A DNA stretch of 64,000 bases from NCBI GenBank assembly GCA_964036155.1, contig OZ038423.1, forward strand, positions 72,431,249-72,495,248, given 5' to 3'. This document shows, one piece after another, positions 22,689 to 36,300 of the stretch. Made by a program: the position numbers and the translations under genes. Each line of letters opens with the position of its first letter. Positions within the stretch are counted from its first letter, which is position 1. The stretch is from Diploscapter coronatus. Lineage: Eukaryota > Nematoda > Chromadorea > Rhabditida > Rhabditidae. The notes beneath the pieces are model-generated. The model did not search any database. It was not told where the DNA came from and was given only the letters and a program-made list of their open reading frames with translations.

Positions 22689-24509
22689 TTATCCGACGAC
22701 GACTTTGCCGGTGTCCTCCTTGCCGGTCATGCGCGGCTTGCCCACCGTGAACGGAATGTAGCGGTACTTGATCATATGCTGAAAAGTCTTTTTAGAAAAT
22801 GATTCAAACTATAGTATTTTTGAAAATAAAACTTTTCACGTATTTAGAAGAAGTAAGAAGGGTTCACTGTAGTTGTCACCCTCTTTTCTGAGAAATAGTA
22901 TGGAGAAAAGAAAGAAAGAGTGGTAACTACAAAGGACCAGAAAGAAGTGAAATGTTCTATTTTTAAGAATTTTCATTTTACAGCGGTTCAAATTGAAAAT
23001 TCTACTCAGAAAATCGATGTTTTTTTTTCGAACGACATCATCTCAAAGTATGCCCTAAATGATACATCATAATCTCATCTGATTTTTCAGTCTTGCAAAA
23101 AGCAATTGAATTATTTCCAACGTAACTTACTCAAAGAACGGTTTAAATAACCTACCATAATCTGCCTCTTCATAGTCAAGAAGAAGAGGATGCAGAAGTA
23201 CATGACGAGGATGGGCCAGAAGACGGGTACGTTGAAGAACTCGAAGAATGTGCAGGTCGTCGCGATCAGCGTCGATTTTATGAATGAGTGCCTTTAATTT
23301 TTTTTGATTTGTATAAAAAGACTAAACAACTTTTCTTTTTTATGAAAGATTGAAATATAGAAAATTTGACTTTTTAAGGTTTAGGATTTTTAAAAATAAT
23401 TTTTATTTTACCAAAATTTGAACTCGGGCAGTCTCCTCATGAAGGGGCGGAATTCGTCGGAGCTGGATTGCGGCAGAACGGGGCCATCGTCGTCGTCCTA
23501 AAAAAATAAAATTTCTTGGAAGAGCTCATAAATTAAAAAAATAGTGTTAAAAAGAAAAAAATGTATGAACTTTCTCTAGGAGACGAATAAAATAAGGTAA
23601 AAATTAAAAGCTTCTGAGAACAGTTAATACTTTTAGAAGAAATAATAATTATGGTAAGGAAGAAAAACTATTAACTATCCAGAACATTAAAAATACTTCT
23701 TGGAAGAGTTGACAAAGTTCAATAGAAAAGTGCTGATAAAGGAGAAAAACAGAAATTTCCAAAAAGTTAAAGAATCATACATCGTAGTTGAGCGCAGGAT
23801 CGATAGACGGCGTGAGGAAAAGGAGCAGCAAATTGAGCCAGTAAATGCCGACTGCGTACGCCACGATGTAGAAGCCCTGGAAGAATGAGTTTTAAAATAT
23901 TCTAGGTAAATTTTGAAGTACGAAATGACGAGAAGACGAGACCTATGGTTAGATATAGAGGAGGGTGAGAAAAGAAGACGAAATAGTTTGGGAAAAGATA
24001 GGTCACTTCATCATATCATTTCTAAACTGCCCATTGTCTAAAAAATAGCAAAATTCACGATGGACATTTAATACAAGTGTAAATTAAAATTTTTGAGTCC
24101 TATTTGTGGGCTTTTTGAATATCTTCTTAAGAAATTCTTAAATTATCTTTTTTAATTTAAAAAGTACCTGAATATAGAGAATCCTGAAGATGAAGATCAA
24201 AAGCGACGCCACGGCGATGGTCCATCGCACTGCGGTGTACGGCGTCAGACGGTCCAGATAGTATTGGTACTTCTTCAATTCATTATTTTTAAAACTTGCA
24301 AAAATAAACAAAAAAAAGACTAAGTTTCAAAATACAAAAATCTTGGGAAATTTCATAACGTTTCTTTAGAAAATTGTATGAATTGTATTTTTTCTCTTGA
24401 AAAGTTTGAAATTTTGTATAAATTTGTAAAATACCTGTTCGATAGAAGAGAAAAACCTCGACACGACACCGGGCCGGTCTCTCAAATCGGACGTGCTACC
24501 CGAGTCCAT
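22689..24509 (-). CDS. rer-1: RER1, retention/retrieval receptor of ER membrane proteins
   Basis: Six exons on the minus strand, about 196 residues, matching the usual family length. The wording is close to other RER1 proteins throughout: VVSRFFSSIEQ, YQYYLDRLTPYTAVRW, GFYIVAYAVGIYWLNLLLLF, LTPSIDPALNYDDDDGPVLP, DEFRPFMRRLPEFKFWHSF and the C-terminal KYRYIPFTVGKPRMTGKED. Four hydrophobic segments form the W-shaped topology. RER1 sits in the early Golgi and returns escaped ER membrane proteins and unassembled subunits in COPI vesicles. The start at 24,509 (MDSGSTSDLRDRPGVV) is preceded by an acceptor (TTGTTTCAG at about 24,586) and a short 5' leader. A longer frame upstream would add a hydrophobic segment foreign to the family and is rejected. 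The second exon's acceptor (AATTGAAG or GAAG) lacks a pyrimidine tract. Confidence 0.95.
22864..22945. repeat. Imperfect inverted repeat in RER1 intron
   Basis: The left part (cactgtagttgtcaccctc) and the right part (gagtggtaactacaaagg) can pair around a purine-rich centre. The centre 'gaaatagtatggagaaaag' recurs as 'gaaatagtgtggagaaaag' at about 30,766, suggesting a dispersed family. Confidence 0.4.
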
Positions 24510-25371
24510 TTTCCTGGTTGATTTACTCCCAAAGTTCCCAGAATTTGTTCCCGAATGCTCCTCAAGTTGATTCTGACTAGTTCCTGAAACAATCAGCCAA
24601 TAAAAAATCGATAAACCAATAAAAACGGCGAAAATCGCGAAATTCAATTTCAATGCTAAGCAATTAAAGCCGAAAGGCCAACTAAAACTGCAATAGCCGC
24701 ATGGAAAAAGGGGAGGGGCTTGCTTTTGATGAGTGTAAGAGTGAGGTCTACTGTAGGAAAAGTGATAAAATATTCAAATAAAAGATTTTTGTACCAAACG
24801 AAAGCCCCTGATGAGTAGATTACGAGTAACATTTCCTATTTGATTTTCGACCTACAGTTTAATCTGAAAATTAGCATAAAATTCTATAAAAGACCAAATT
24901 CGCAAGCTTACGATTTTTCAGAATTTTTTCCCCCAAAAAATGCCCAGTTCCTGGCAATTATCGTTCACGTTTCACGCTTTACTAAGCATACGGTTCGCGC
25001 AAAATTTTATGAAGTGCGCCTTTTTCCTCTAGTGAAGTCAAGCTTTTCTTGCTTCAGACCAATTATTTTATACGCTTGCTCGAGTGTCGAATCCTATAGT
25101 GACCGTAGAAATAGCGTGAAGAAGAGAAAAAAGCGACCTTTATTACAAATTTTGACATGATTCATTTACATTCATTGAAACCACCACATTCTCGAATTTT
25201 TTTGTTTTTATTCCTTCCTTTTTTGCTCTCATAAAGTTGAATGCTATTTCTTGATCCAATGACTTTCACCCCATGAATTCAAATAGGTCACCTTGGAATC
25301 TTGGAAGAAGTTAAAGAGTATGAAGACGAGAGAGAAGAGATAGAAGCAGAAAAAGTAAAAGGTATCCCTCT

Positions 25372-25393
25372 CTTTCTCTCTCTCTCTCTCTCA
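25372..25393 (+). repeat. (TC)n microsatellite
   Basis: About eleven uninterrupted TC dinucleotides within a pyrimidine-rich intergenic stretch. Confidence 0.85.
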
Positions 25394-28300
25394 CTCCCTT
25401 TCTTACCCAATCTTCTCACTTTGTCAGAGACTAACCTTGCCGACTTTATTGCACAACCTAATCCATTTTACTATCTGCCGATCGGTAATATTTGCATATT
25501 GTAAAACCGCGCCGCGTCTTTGCATTTTTGCAATAAAATCACCCCGCCTACTTCTAGCAGAGTCGTGAAAATCGACCTTCTAATTATATTTTTATTTCTT
25601 AATTTCTTAGTGATTATTTGTCTTAAAATCCTAATGCTATTTTTAGACAAACGCGCTAATCTTTTTCCTAAATAGGGGAGATTCTGGATGCATTTTTCCT
25701 CTATCTCTTATCAGGCTTTATCTCGAATATTTTTTCTTTTTCTCTCTTCACTTTATACACTATTTTGGCCTGTTCTGTTCAATCTATTAATTTGCGCCCG
25801 TCAGTTTTTCATGTGCTTCTTTTCCTAATGGTTGGCTTAATTCTATTTCTTTTTTGCCTCTTCAATTTTTGTACTCTCTCTCTTTTCTCTGCTACTTTTC
25901 TTCATCTCGTTTTCGTATGGTCTTTATTCGCAGGCGATTTTTTCTTATATTCTATCCGGGGCATTAGTCTCTGGGATAAAAGTTGCATGATTAGAAAAGC
26001 GAGTTCTCAAACTTTTAGAGATCAATACTTCTGAGATTTTTTTTTTAAAATCTTATTTTGGTGAAGATTAAGCTTATCTCATATTTTCTCATAATTTTTG
26101 ACACTTATTTTTGCAAAGATCAGCTCATCTCTTGATTAAACTGGTCTTTTTTAGTATGATTTCAAGATCAACATCTCTTATTTTTCATGAAGATCAAGGT
26201 TTTATCATGTTTCTGACGTTTATTATAATGAAGATCACTTTTCTGATCAAAATGATCGTCTTCTACAGTTTTGAGCTAAATATTTCTGGCTTTTTGATGG
26301 AGATCTTGCTTTTTTATCATTTTCAAATTAACAACACGATGAGTAGCAACTTTCATTTACTCTAAATTTAAGTCGATACATTTTTTCAACTTTATCGTTA
26401 AATCCAACGAAGTTAAACATTCCGCAACATAATTGGATACATTTTGCGATGTCGGAGAGTTACCCTCAAAACCCGATCGTTTAGTTTAAGTTCGCATTAC
26501 CCTTCCTCTCTTTTAAGTTCATATGCAAAAACCCAGGGCATTTCGTGAAATATATTACGCCTGAACAAGCATTTGAAATGCGCTGTTTCGATACGGTCTG
26601 ATTTTTTCCCTAAAACATTGGCAGTTCTCTAACTTAGAAAAAGCCCTCCGCACTACTTCTTCACAAAAGAATACTTGCCTACTATATATAAGTTTAAGTT
26701 GTCATGATTCGGTTTCGGTCCCTTTATGGTTTTTAGAACCTTCAGAGAATTAAGAATATTAAGGGTGTGCACCCTTGGTTTGAACCTAAGGAATACCATT
26801 CTTTGTCTAATAAGTCGCAAGAAAATAAATGACCACAATTTTTAAAATTTAATCACTTTTAATACCGTCTACTCTCCGCTTTTGCATTCAATGATTAAAG
26901 CTCAATTTGTTATCGCATTTTTGTCATGTTAAAGTTTTACATTTAAACTATGCTAATGTTACTCATTTCCCATCAACAATAGCATTATTTTCGGTTCTAT
27001 TAAATTTTTTTTGTTTTCGTCTTCTACATTAAACCGAAAATTTTTCTGTAAGGTACTCTTACCGGTCATTTTGGGTCGAATGAAGTACAGACCTTAATAA
27101 TAAGATTGGAAAAATTATTAAGAAGGGTGTTTCCTTTATTTCCAAATTATAGTGCCCTGTAGGCCGTTAGGTTTCTAGATTGCCCTTCCTAAATTAAAAA
27201 CCATCTTCATTGTTTGTTGTTCTGTTACTCAGTTATATCAAACCAGATACTTCTTGTCGCTTTTCCATTTATGGGTTTTGCTTATAGTAAAGCGAAGAAA
27301 TTGACATGCTAATTCTCACACATAATAAGAAGCTGTTTTCTTGGGGTCGAATTAGAATATTCGGCGTAACCAATGTAACGTTTCAGATAAGCCCTGAGGT
27401 GTAATCAAAAAATCGCTTTACCATATAGAAAAACTACTCTATTGTCCTTGCTTGGGGCATTATTTTATCGTTTATATTAACTGTTAAGTTCTACTATAGT
27501 TATGCTAGTCTCGGTTCTCTGAACCCTTAATTATATTTTTAAATTGTCATAAATCTAAGATCTCCAATTTTCTAGAATTTGGAATCGATTTAATCAGGTC
27601 AGTAGATTTTCACCCAAGCGCGTTGTAATAAAGTTAAAGTAAGTTGGATATTTACCTAAGTTCTCTGGGACTTAAGTCTAATTTGTCCGGAAAGTGGCCT
27701 AAGTCCAAAAGTGGCGTAACGTCTGAGAGATTTTAAGTAAAAGTTAGGCGAAAATTAATTAGGATCCTGTATATCTTATCTGGGACTTAAATTTTATATT
27801 CAAAGATTCGTTAAGATTTAGACATTATTTTTAAAGGTGAATTTAAGACAAGTCTTCTCAGTTTTCTTTCACTTATAAATTTAAAACTGACTATTAAATT
27901 CAGTTATTTCCATATTAAGTTGAAGATCAGCTTTTTCATCAGTCTAAATTTATCGTGGAATTGTCAAATTATCACCGCGCATTTTGATCGTATTTCACGC
28001 CAGATATATTCTTCACATACCTCTCTCTCCTCTAATTTTTTGCATCACCCTTTCTTTGTTCTTTCTTTAAATCGCATACTATTTCCCTCCCTTCCTTATT
28101 TCTGTGATAGCTATTTGACCCACATTTCCGACAACAGCAAATCGTTCATTCCTTTGATTTTCACCAGGAGAATGTCTCTTTTCTTTCATCAACCACCACT
28201 TCTTCGAGAGAATATTTTCCGCCTTTTTCGGAAATCCGATTTTCGGATAGACTAGACGATTTCCAAGTTTTAATTTCCTATCCCTCATCATTAGGCTCGA

Positions 28301-28444
28301 TTTATCGAGTTTTTTTGATTCGCTAAGTAAAGGAAAGTTTTTGAACTTTCAAAAATCGGCGCGATTTTCTGGCCTTTAATGGATAGGATCTTCCAGATGG
28401 TTACTGCCAGTTCGAAAATCTTTCTCTCCCCTTTTCTTCTTCCC

Positions 28445-28499
28445 TCTGCGTCTCTAGACCTTCTATGCTTAAAGATAGCAGAGTATCTAGAGACGCAGA
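28445..28499. repeat. Perfect 14-base inverted repeat
   Basis: TCTGCGTCTCTAGA and its complement flank a 27-base loop containing 'cttaaagatagcagag'. Variants of the loop words occur 1 kb downstream (about 29,460-29,560). Confidence 0.6.
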
Positions 28500-30336
28500 A
28501 TCAAGCAGGGAAAGAATGACAGTTGAATGGCATTCTTCTTTACAAGGAAACGACAATCGTTTCTCTTTGGCTTATGCAAACTTTCCTCGAATCTGTACAG
28601 TGGGAAAAGTCCCTCGTTCCACATTATAGCATATAACTCAAAAATAGGTTGGTATATTTTAATTTTGAATTTTAAGCCAACGATTAAGCATAGGCGCTAA
28701 TCCGGCTGGTACGAAATAACTTGGTTTGACATTTTCTTAGGGGAATTTGAATTTTCTGACCTTCAAATTTCGTAACTCTTACGAAGGGATTTCGTTCTCC
28801 CGATCACTTTCAAAAGCCACTTGCCAAATTTCATCATTTGACCATCCCCTCATATATGAAATGTACATCAGGCGGGTTTTCATCTCTCTCTCCTTTTCTT
28901 CCTTTGCCTAAGATCTTGGCACTTAGCGTTTTTGCATGCAAATTTCTTCAGAATTCCTCTTTTCTAAAGCAACTTGCTGCTGCCAAACTTGACCAGAATA
29001 CTTACCAAAAATTCGTCGCTAAAATTCCAGCTTTTTCACCCTTTCGAAAATTTAAGTTCGTTAATTTTCGACTATTTTTTGCTAGACATTCTCGAGAATT
29101 TTTAGTTTGTTCCTCTTCTGCGTCTCTCTATCTTTCTACGGTTAGAGTCAAATGGTTATTCTTGAAAGTTATAGAATCAACGCTCGGACTAGTTTGGAGT
29201 AACCCCTCGCGTTTTTTACCGTACTATTTCTCTAGATCAAGCTTTTCCTCCTTCTTTCTCTCTTCAAATTTCATACCATTTCTTTTTCTTTGTTTCTCTG
29301 TGCTCTCTAATGGATCCATTGTATTTCATTATTCTTGTTCATCAACCACTTTTGCATCTTTGTATGCAAAAAGTCAATCATGCTTGACTCTGCGTTAATT
29401 GTCTCACACCATCTAAACGAGAAATCCAAGCAGAAGTCTCCTCCTCTGTATGTCTAACCCTTTCCATGTATTAGCATACAAATTCTGCCATATTGGACTC
29501 TAGTTTTCTCTGCACGTCTAATTCCTTTCCGTGCTTAAGGATAGCGACTCTAGCCATCAAAACTTTGTGTATTGTTTTGTTTTGACTTTTCAACGACGCT
29601 TCATCTTTGAATCACAAAATGAAATGTTAGGGGAAGATGTCAAAGAATAAGGGACAATGGAATACGATAAGCTATGAAATGTGCTCACTTTTAAGGACAT
29701 AAAATTTGTTTATTTCAAATTCTTGCTATAGAAATCCGAATCTAAATTTAAAATAACTAAATTTATACATTTATAGCTTTTCTTCGATATAAAATTAAGG
29801 TTTATCGATTTTTATATTCTCAGAAATCCCATATATCCACCATATCGTACTATCTTTTTGACTATCTTCCTTCTTTCCTACTTTTCTTACTTTATACTCT
29901 TTTTACTCTTTTACTTCTCTTTCTACCTTTTATACCCTTTCTGCGTGTCCTTGCCATTGCGTCAGACGCCATATTTGGGATCTCGGAGATAAAAAATCGG
30001 ATAGCTGTACGGTTTATCTCTACAGTACTTTTTTCTTATAGCCATTTTTTCTGTCGAAAATTCATTTCCGGTCAAATTTCTATTGGAAAAAGCTGATCTA
30101 CACGGATTTAGCACCAATTTTTTCTTTAGAAAACTTGAAATTTCACATTTTAAAATAGTTGTGATACACTGAAAAGCTTGGTTTTCACATAAATTTGCAT
30201 CGATTTTGTATATTTCTACGGAAAATCTTAATCCACATTTAATCGCGTCCATTATTTTTATAGACATTGTTGAAATTTCACTTACTTTTTTCTTAACTGA
30301 AAAATTTATTTTATCAAATTTTTCAAGAAAAAACAA

Positions 30337-30343
30337 CTTTCAG
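30337..30343 (+). promoter_or_regulatory. Candidate spliced-leader acceptor of the DOMON gene
   Basis: CTTTCAG ends one base before the start codon at 30,345, after an A/T-rich leader. This fits trans-splicing, although a cis-spliced 5' exon in the long upstream stretch cannot be excluded. Confidence 0.45.
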
Positions 30344-30344
30344 G

Positions 30345-33300
30345 ATGCGATTTCTCGCCCTCTTCTTGTTGATACCCTCAATAATCCAGGTTTATGGCCA
30401 CATTCGATTGGTCTTCCCCGCTCCGAGACAGCCGGCTTTAGATTCAAACTTTGTGCAAAATTCCAAACTACCATGTGGTGTACCGAAGCCAGGAGTGGCT
30501 CAAGGTAAAACTACTGTTTACCTTCCAAATATAAGCTGATCTTCGTAATTTTTGTATGCCATGATTATGCATAAAATCTAAAGAAAATTTGCTAGCTCTG
30601 CAAAATATTTTGATTTCAAGAAAGTCTATGAAGATCAGGTTTCTTTCGATATGTAAATTCCAAAAAAACATTATTAATGACTTGGGAAATTCGATAAATC
30701 TTATTCTCATTCTTCGCGATTTTTCATATTTCATAAGGTCAATTTCCCGAAATCCATTTTCGAGCGAAATAGTGTGGAGAAAAGAAAAAGAATGAACTTT
30801 TCGCGCGCGCGCGCGGAAGCAATTTTTTGCACGCCACTTATCCAGTCGGATTCAATCGAAAAGTCGGAAAATAGTACTGAAAATTAAGAGAGCGAAAAGG
30901 GTCAGAGAAAAAATCCGACAAGATTGACCCTATCCCTTTCCTATGCTTAACCATAAACGAAGAGTCAGAGGCGCAGAGTCGGATTTCCGAAATCCTTCAA
31001 TGTCCGCTTTTGTACAATAGATATCCGATGGAAAGTCACATTCCTTGAAAAGGAAAACCAGGACAAATACCTGAAAAAATCATAAAGTCCAGATTTCTCT
31101 AAAAATGTTGTCTAGAAATAAAATGTACCTGAAAAACTTGAAACAAATCGGAAAAAGTTTTTTCCCAAAAAATAAATAAAAACGAAATTTTAGGTCATCG
31201 AACTTTCCTGCAAGCCGGCACCATGATTGAGATTGAATGGGACTCAGCTGCACCTCATGCGGTAAATTTATCAATTTTTTTGAAAAATGGGTTGCTTATC
31301 ATTGATAGAACTGCTCGTCAGATTAGCAATTATCTTGACTATTGAACATTTGCCGATCTAAATCCTTATTCATGCTTCATTTACTGATAAACAATGCGAT
31401 AAAACTGCGCTTTTATCTTAAAAATAGGCGGTGCTAATTTAACATTCATGTTACCTATTGATAGGACATGCTTTATGTGGTTTTCTGGGGGATTGATTTT
31501 ATCTTGTCGAGAAGAGAGCGGAGAAGATAGAGGTGGGTTGCTTATCGCCGAAATCTAAGATGTCAGGGCCAAGGACGCCAAGTCGCACAGGCAAGGGACA
31601 AAAGACAGAAGAAAGCAACAGCGTCCGAGAATATTGCGAGTTATCAAAGAATTTCATCCGAGAAGATTGGGGGATTAATGAAGTCAAGTTGAAAGATCGA
31701 GACTTCACGAATTGGATTGATGCTAAATTTGAAACTCGAAATTAGACCTTCACAATTCAGTTGAAGTTAAACGTGAAGTTAAAAAGCTATGATTGAGGTT
31801 AAATATGAAATTTCCTGCAGATATAATAGAACAAATAAATAAAAAATTAGGAAGAATTCTCTAAAAAAAATGTTTCAGGGCGGTATCAGGCTGGAAGTCC
31901 TGAATGCTCTGGATGAACCCATCGCTCTATTCGTTAATTTCAATGAGGCCTTCAATGTCAGGTAAAAATAGCATACCGTATTCTCTCTAATAGTAGGGCA
32001 CTCCCAAATGCCGGAACTACTAATTACTCAACTAAGACTATCTTAACAAGTGTTTTATAATGTTCTATAGAGTGTATAGAGTGGATCTAGTCTTGCTTTG
32101 AAGTGATTGTGATCATTAGATGATTTGAAAAATCGAATTTTTCGAAAATTAGGGGGCTAAAAAATAAAAGGGCATGTCCTTCAATTATAGGAAATACAGT
32201 GAAACTAGGAATTACTATGAAAAGTACTAATTTTTAGTGAGACCACTAGAACTGTCGAATTACCGCCGAAATTCGAATGCGCTAATTGTGCTATCCGATT
32301 GACGCAAGCGATGAGTGAACTGAGTCCAGAATCACAATTCGTATCCTGCGGAGATGTGAATATTTTGAATGGTAATAACTTTTTAAATCTTTCATTTATA
32401 TATATATATATTAAAACTAGTATCATATTCTCATTCAGCTTATCAATGTCTCCATTTTCATATCAAATTTAGCAAAGTTAAATTTAAAATTAGAAATTTT
32501 ATGATCATTTTAAGTTTTCGTCGACTTCTATAAATAGCCAAATGTCGAAAGTCACATATTAACTCTGGCATTTCGAGTGCGTTTTCTAGTCAAGGTCATC
32601 GTGCAATTTGCCTATTTCATCATTATATCGAACGGCATATAACTCAAATGCCCGAAAAATACCCGTATAAAATCAATATACCTGAAAATTACGCTATAAT
32701 TTCAGCAATCCCTGACGGCGACTCATGCCTTGGCCATGGAACTCGCCAGAACGGAAAGTGCAAATGTGACAAGAACTTCATTGGCGACCAATGCCATCGG
32801 GAAGGTAATAAACTATGCAAAACCAATTGCAGAAAACTGAAAAAGGCCAAGCTTACAAGAAGAAATTTTTAAGAGTAATACTGAAAAAATAACTTATTAA
32901 AATAACAGCGCGTTTGAAACTTAGACAATTTTATTAGCTATTTGTCGTCTTACTTCATCGTACTACCTTACTATCTTCATCAGATTTCTAAATTAAAAAA
33001 AGTGGCAGAATTTGAAAATAAATTGAAAAAAGACGGGGATTAAAACTTATAATCTAGTTCTGATCCACGAAATTTTAGTCGAGTGTATGACATCATCCGA
33101 CTGCGGTCCCTCTGCTGAATGCAGAACTTCCCTTCTCGAACCTACCAGACAATGTTTCTGCCCGCAAGGTGCTTTCGGGGAAACCTGTCAACTGGGTTTG
33201 TGAAATGGAGGTGGAGCCTAAAAATATACAATTAAATTGCAGAGTCTTCCATCGATTTATCGCGACCGATAAACGAAAGTCTCTACCAGAAACGGGAAGA

Positions 33301-36300
33301 CCAGGGCAACGAGATTTTGTGGAGGATTATCAATGTAAATTTGAATTTAAAAATAGAGAATAAAAATTGACCAATCAGAAAATGAATAAACCTAGAAAAT
33401 CACTAATTTTAGGACGAAATTGAAATGGTGCTAAGATATCCAGGCAACTCCTGGGTTGCGGTTGGATGGAAACCCCAAGACTATCAATGCTTCGATATGA
33501 CCTCAGGTAAGTTGGAACTTGAATTTTTTTGAGGATTAAAAAATTAGGTCTGACTTCAAACGCAGAGGGACAAGTCACGAAGGATATTCTGACGAATGTT
33601 CAGACTTCAGCGAATGCGAGCGTTGTGAACACAGCGGTGTCTTCTGAGTCCAGCGATAAAGGTATCAAATGCTTAACTCCGTATAGAATCCACTTTAATC
33701 CTTATGCATCAACATAGGATGAAGATAAAGGTGATCAAATGCCCTGTGTCGTATTTAAACTATTTTAATCACCTATCCTCCACCATATATCAAAACTTTT
33801 AGGAGATGACTGCGTCGTCAACGAATTCTGGTCTGAATGCCCAGAAATGTCGAGGGAATGTGAGGCTAGTTGCGACTGGACCAAGTATCCGGAAACTATC
33901 CCGAACTGCCCAAGGACTTGCGCGCCACCGAGATGTGTTTGTAAGGTAAAAATTTAGATAATTTTTTTTTTTTTTTTTATAAAATCTAACCTTTAAATTT
34001 AACAAACCGTGCGATTCGACTTACCATTCTGCAATGCAATAATAATCAGATCTGAAGTATATAAAACTTTAAAAATATATCATAATTCAAATTATATTTG
34101 TCCTAGTACAAATATTCTTTTATAATTTCAGGAAGGCTATGTCCGTAAATCCAACGATGACATGACCTGTGTGCCGTTCTCTTTCTGCGACAAGGAAGCG
34201 GAACCGCACTGCGGAACGAACATGACCTGGGCCAAGTGCGGCACTGCCTGCGAACCGAGCTGCTCCAACATGTACGACACTGCTCCCTGCCCCGCTACTT
34301 GTGAGAAACCCGCTTGCACTTGTGCTGATAATTACGTTAGGTATGGGAATTATCAAGATACATATCAAGCAGATCGAAATTATAGCGAGTTTATTCTTTA
34401 TCATATGATCATTTGGTGTGATCCAGTAAATCATGAAATATGATATAGTTTATTGTATGAAGCAAGTTGATCTTCACCTTGAGATTTACAATTAGATAAT
34501 GTGTCACAGGAAGCAAGTTATCTTCATGATGTTATTTAGATTGAACGGTAAATGCATCTACTGGGGCGACTGTCCTGAGGTCGAGCATCATATCAAAGAG
34601 GAGAATGCTGAGAGAACTTCAAAGCCTAAGACTAGTGATATAACCAAGTCTACGGTTGCTTCATCAACCAAAGGTAGAATTATCATAATTAGACTAATTA
34701 AAGTATTTAACTACTGCAGTTAGGTTCCTAAGAATTCAATACAATTAACCTATTTTGAACTGCAAATGACATATATATTTAGTTAATTACTTTCATTAAT
34801 TGTCCTAATTATCTCGTTCCTAGCTCCCCAAGGCCAGGCCAAAAAGATCGTTCCCAAACAATGCCCAATCAACGAGACATTCAACGAGTGTGGCCGTATC
34901 TGCGAGGCTGACTGTGTGACGGTATTCACTCGGACGGAATGCGACGGCTGTGGTGCGGCAGATTGCAGCTGTATTCAGGGCTACGCGAGGAACAGACAAG
35001 GACAGTGCGTCTATTGGGGCGATTGTCCGGTTGAGGGTAGGTTAAAAACTGAAATTCTTTTCGGGTTTTCTTTTTTCTCGAATTTTTATCGACGATGAGA
35101 AAGATTTTTGTCTTTATTCATCTTACACTAACTTTCTCAAATAATGGCTATCCTTAATCACATCATGAAAATGACTTTTCTCTAGATGATGATAAGATAT
35201 ACTATTTTAGGAACTGGCCTCGAGACACGACCGCCCACCACCACTACCACGACGAAACCATCGGCTACCACGAATCCACCTCTGAAAGTCAACGGCGACG
35301 TCTGCTACGGTGATTGGCGATTCCCGCCCGGCTGCAAGGACTGTCAGTACAAACTCTCCTGGAACTACGTCGAAGACAATGACACTGTGGAATTCTCACT
35401 GGAGACGAGGGTTTCTGGGAACTCATGGACCGGCGTGGGCATCAGTCCTCAGGGAACGATGGTAGAAATTTAGACCTTTCAGAAAAATAGTGAAGATCAA
35501 TTCAAATTATATAGGATTTCATCGTAAGGGTCAATCGTATTTTAGGCTAGACAATGAAGATCGACTTAAATATGAAATCACAAGAAATAGTTTATGATTT
35601 AAGGTTGACTCCGACATGCTCCTAATCAAGTCGGAAAATGGTAAACTGACAGTCGAAGACTCTTATTCTGAGGGCTATGGCAGACCTATCAAGGATGCTA
35701 TCCAGAACGTTGAACAGAATGTGGTATTTTCTTAGAAAATGTCAGACTAGTAAAACCAAAAACTTTTAGGTCGGAACTCACGCTAACGGAATTCTGAGAG
35801 CCCAATTTTCACGTCCGAGAAATACGAAGGATACTCAGGACAAACGGCTGGACGACGAATGCCACTACTTCCTGTTCCCTGTAGAGGGAGGAAAACTTGA
35901 TAATGTAGGGTTTTTTAGATTTAAAAATCGACAAAATAAGAAGGAACTACGATTAAAGAATATAAGTATTTCTTCAGAGCGGAAACATCACCGCCCACAC
36001 TACCTTGCCCATGGTTTCGGACCGAAAGATCTGCATTCGCTCCTGTGCGAACAACAAAGAAACTGCCAAAGAAACGGTCACTTCGCCCGTAACTCAGAAA
36101 TCCGCTGAAAAATCGGAAGCTTCATCGGCTAAATGCGAGAACTCCTACAGATATCCGGAAGGATGTCAGGTAAATGAGTTTGAATATATGAAATCCTTGC
36201 CTTTAAAAGAAGTATTTGAAAATCCCAATTTCAGGAAGACAAGTGCGAATATGAGGCTAAATGGGACTACAACACCAAGCGAGGCGACGTCAGATTTGAG

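Larger units (their letters stand above)
24510..30344. other. Long pyrimidine-rich intergenic stretch
   Basis: Nearly 6 kb with no exon chain on either strand. The plus strand is markedly T/C-rich (runs such as ttttctctct), with a (TC)n tract at 25,372-25,393. This bias creates several long open frames, the largest at 28,838-29,398 (186 codons, Phe/Ser/Leu-rich), that I judge non-coding. A 14-base perfect inverted repeat (TCTGCGTCTCTAGA) flanks 28,445-28,499. Related words ('ctatgcttaaagatagc', 'ccgtgcttaaggatagc') recur at 28,464 and 29,539. It may contain the promoter and an unrecognised 5' leader of the DOMON gene. Confidence 0.45.

Noticed and set aside
19376..24509. Operon of STAR, RER1 and PC-esterase genes on the minus strand
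   Set aside because: Spacers of about 1 kb are much longer than typical nematode operon gaps, and no clear second-type spliced-leader arrangement is visible.
24366..24653. Longer RER1 start with an extra hydrophobic N-terminus
   Set aside because: A splice acceptor (TTGTTTCAG, about 24,586) interrupts that frame, and RER1 proteins start near the MDSGST position.
28838..29398. 186-codon open frame on the plus strand
   Set aside because: Phe/Ser/Leu-rich translation that follows from the T/C bias of the region. No signal, domain, splice context or start environment supports it.
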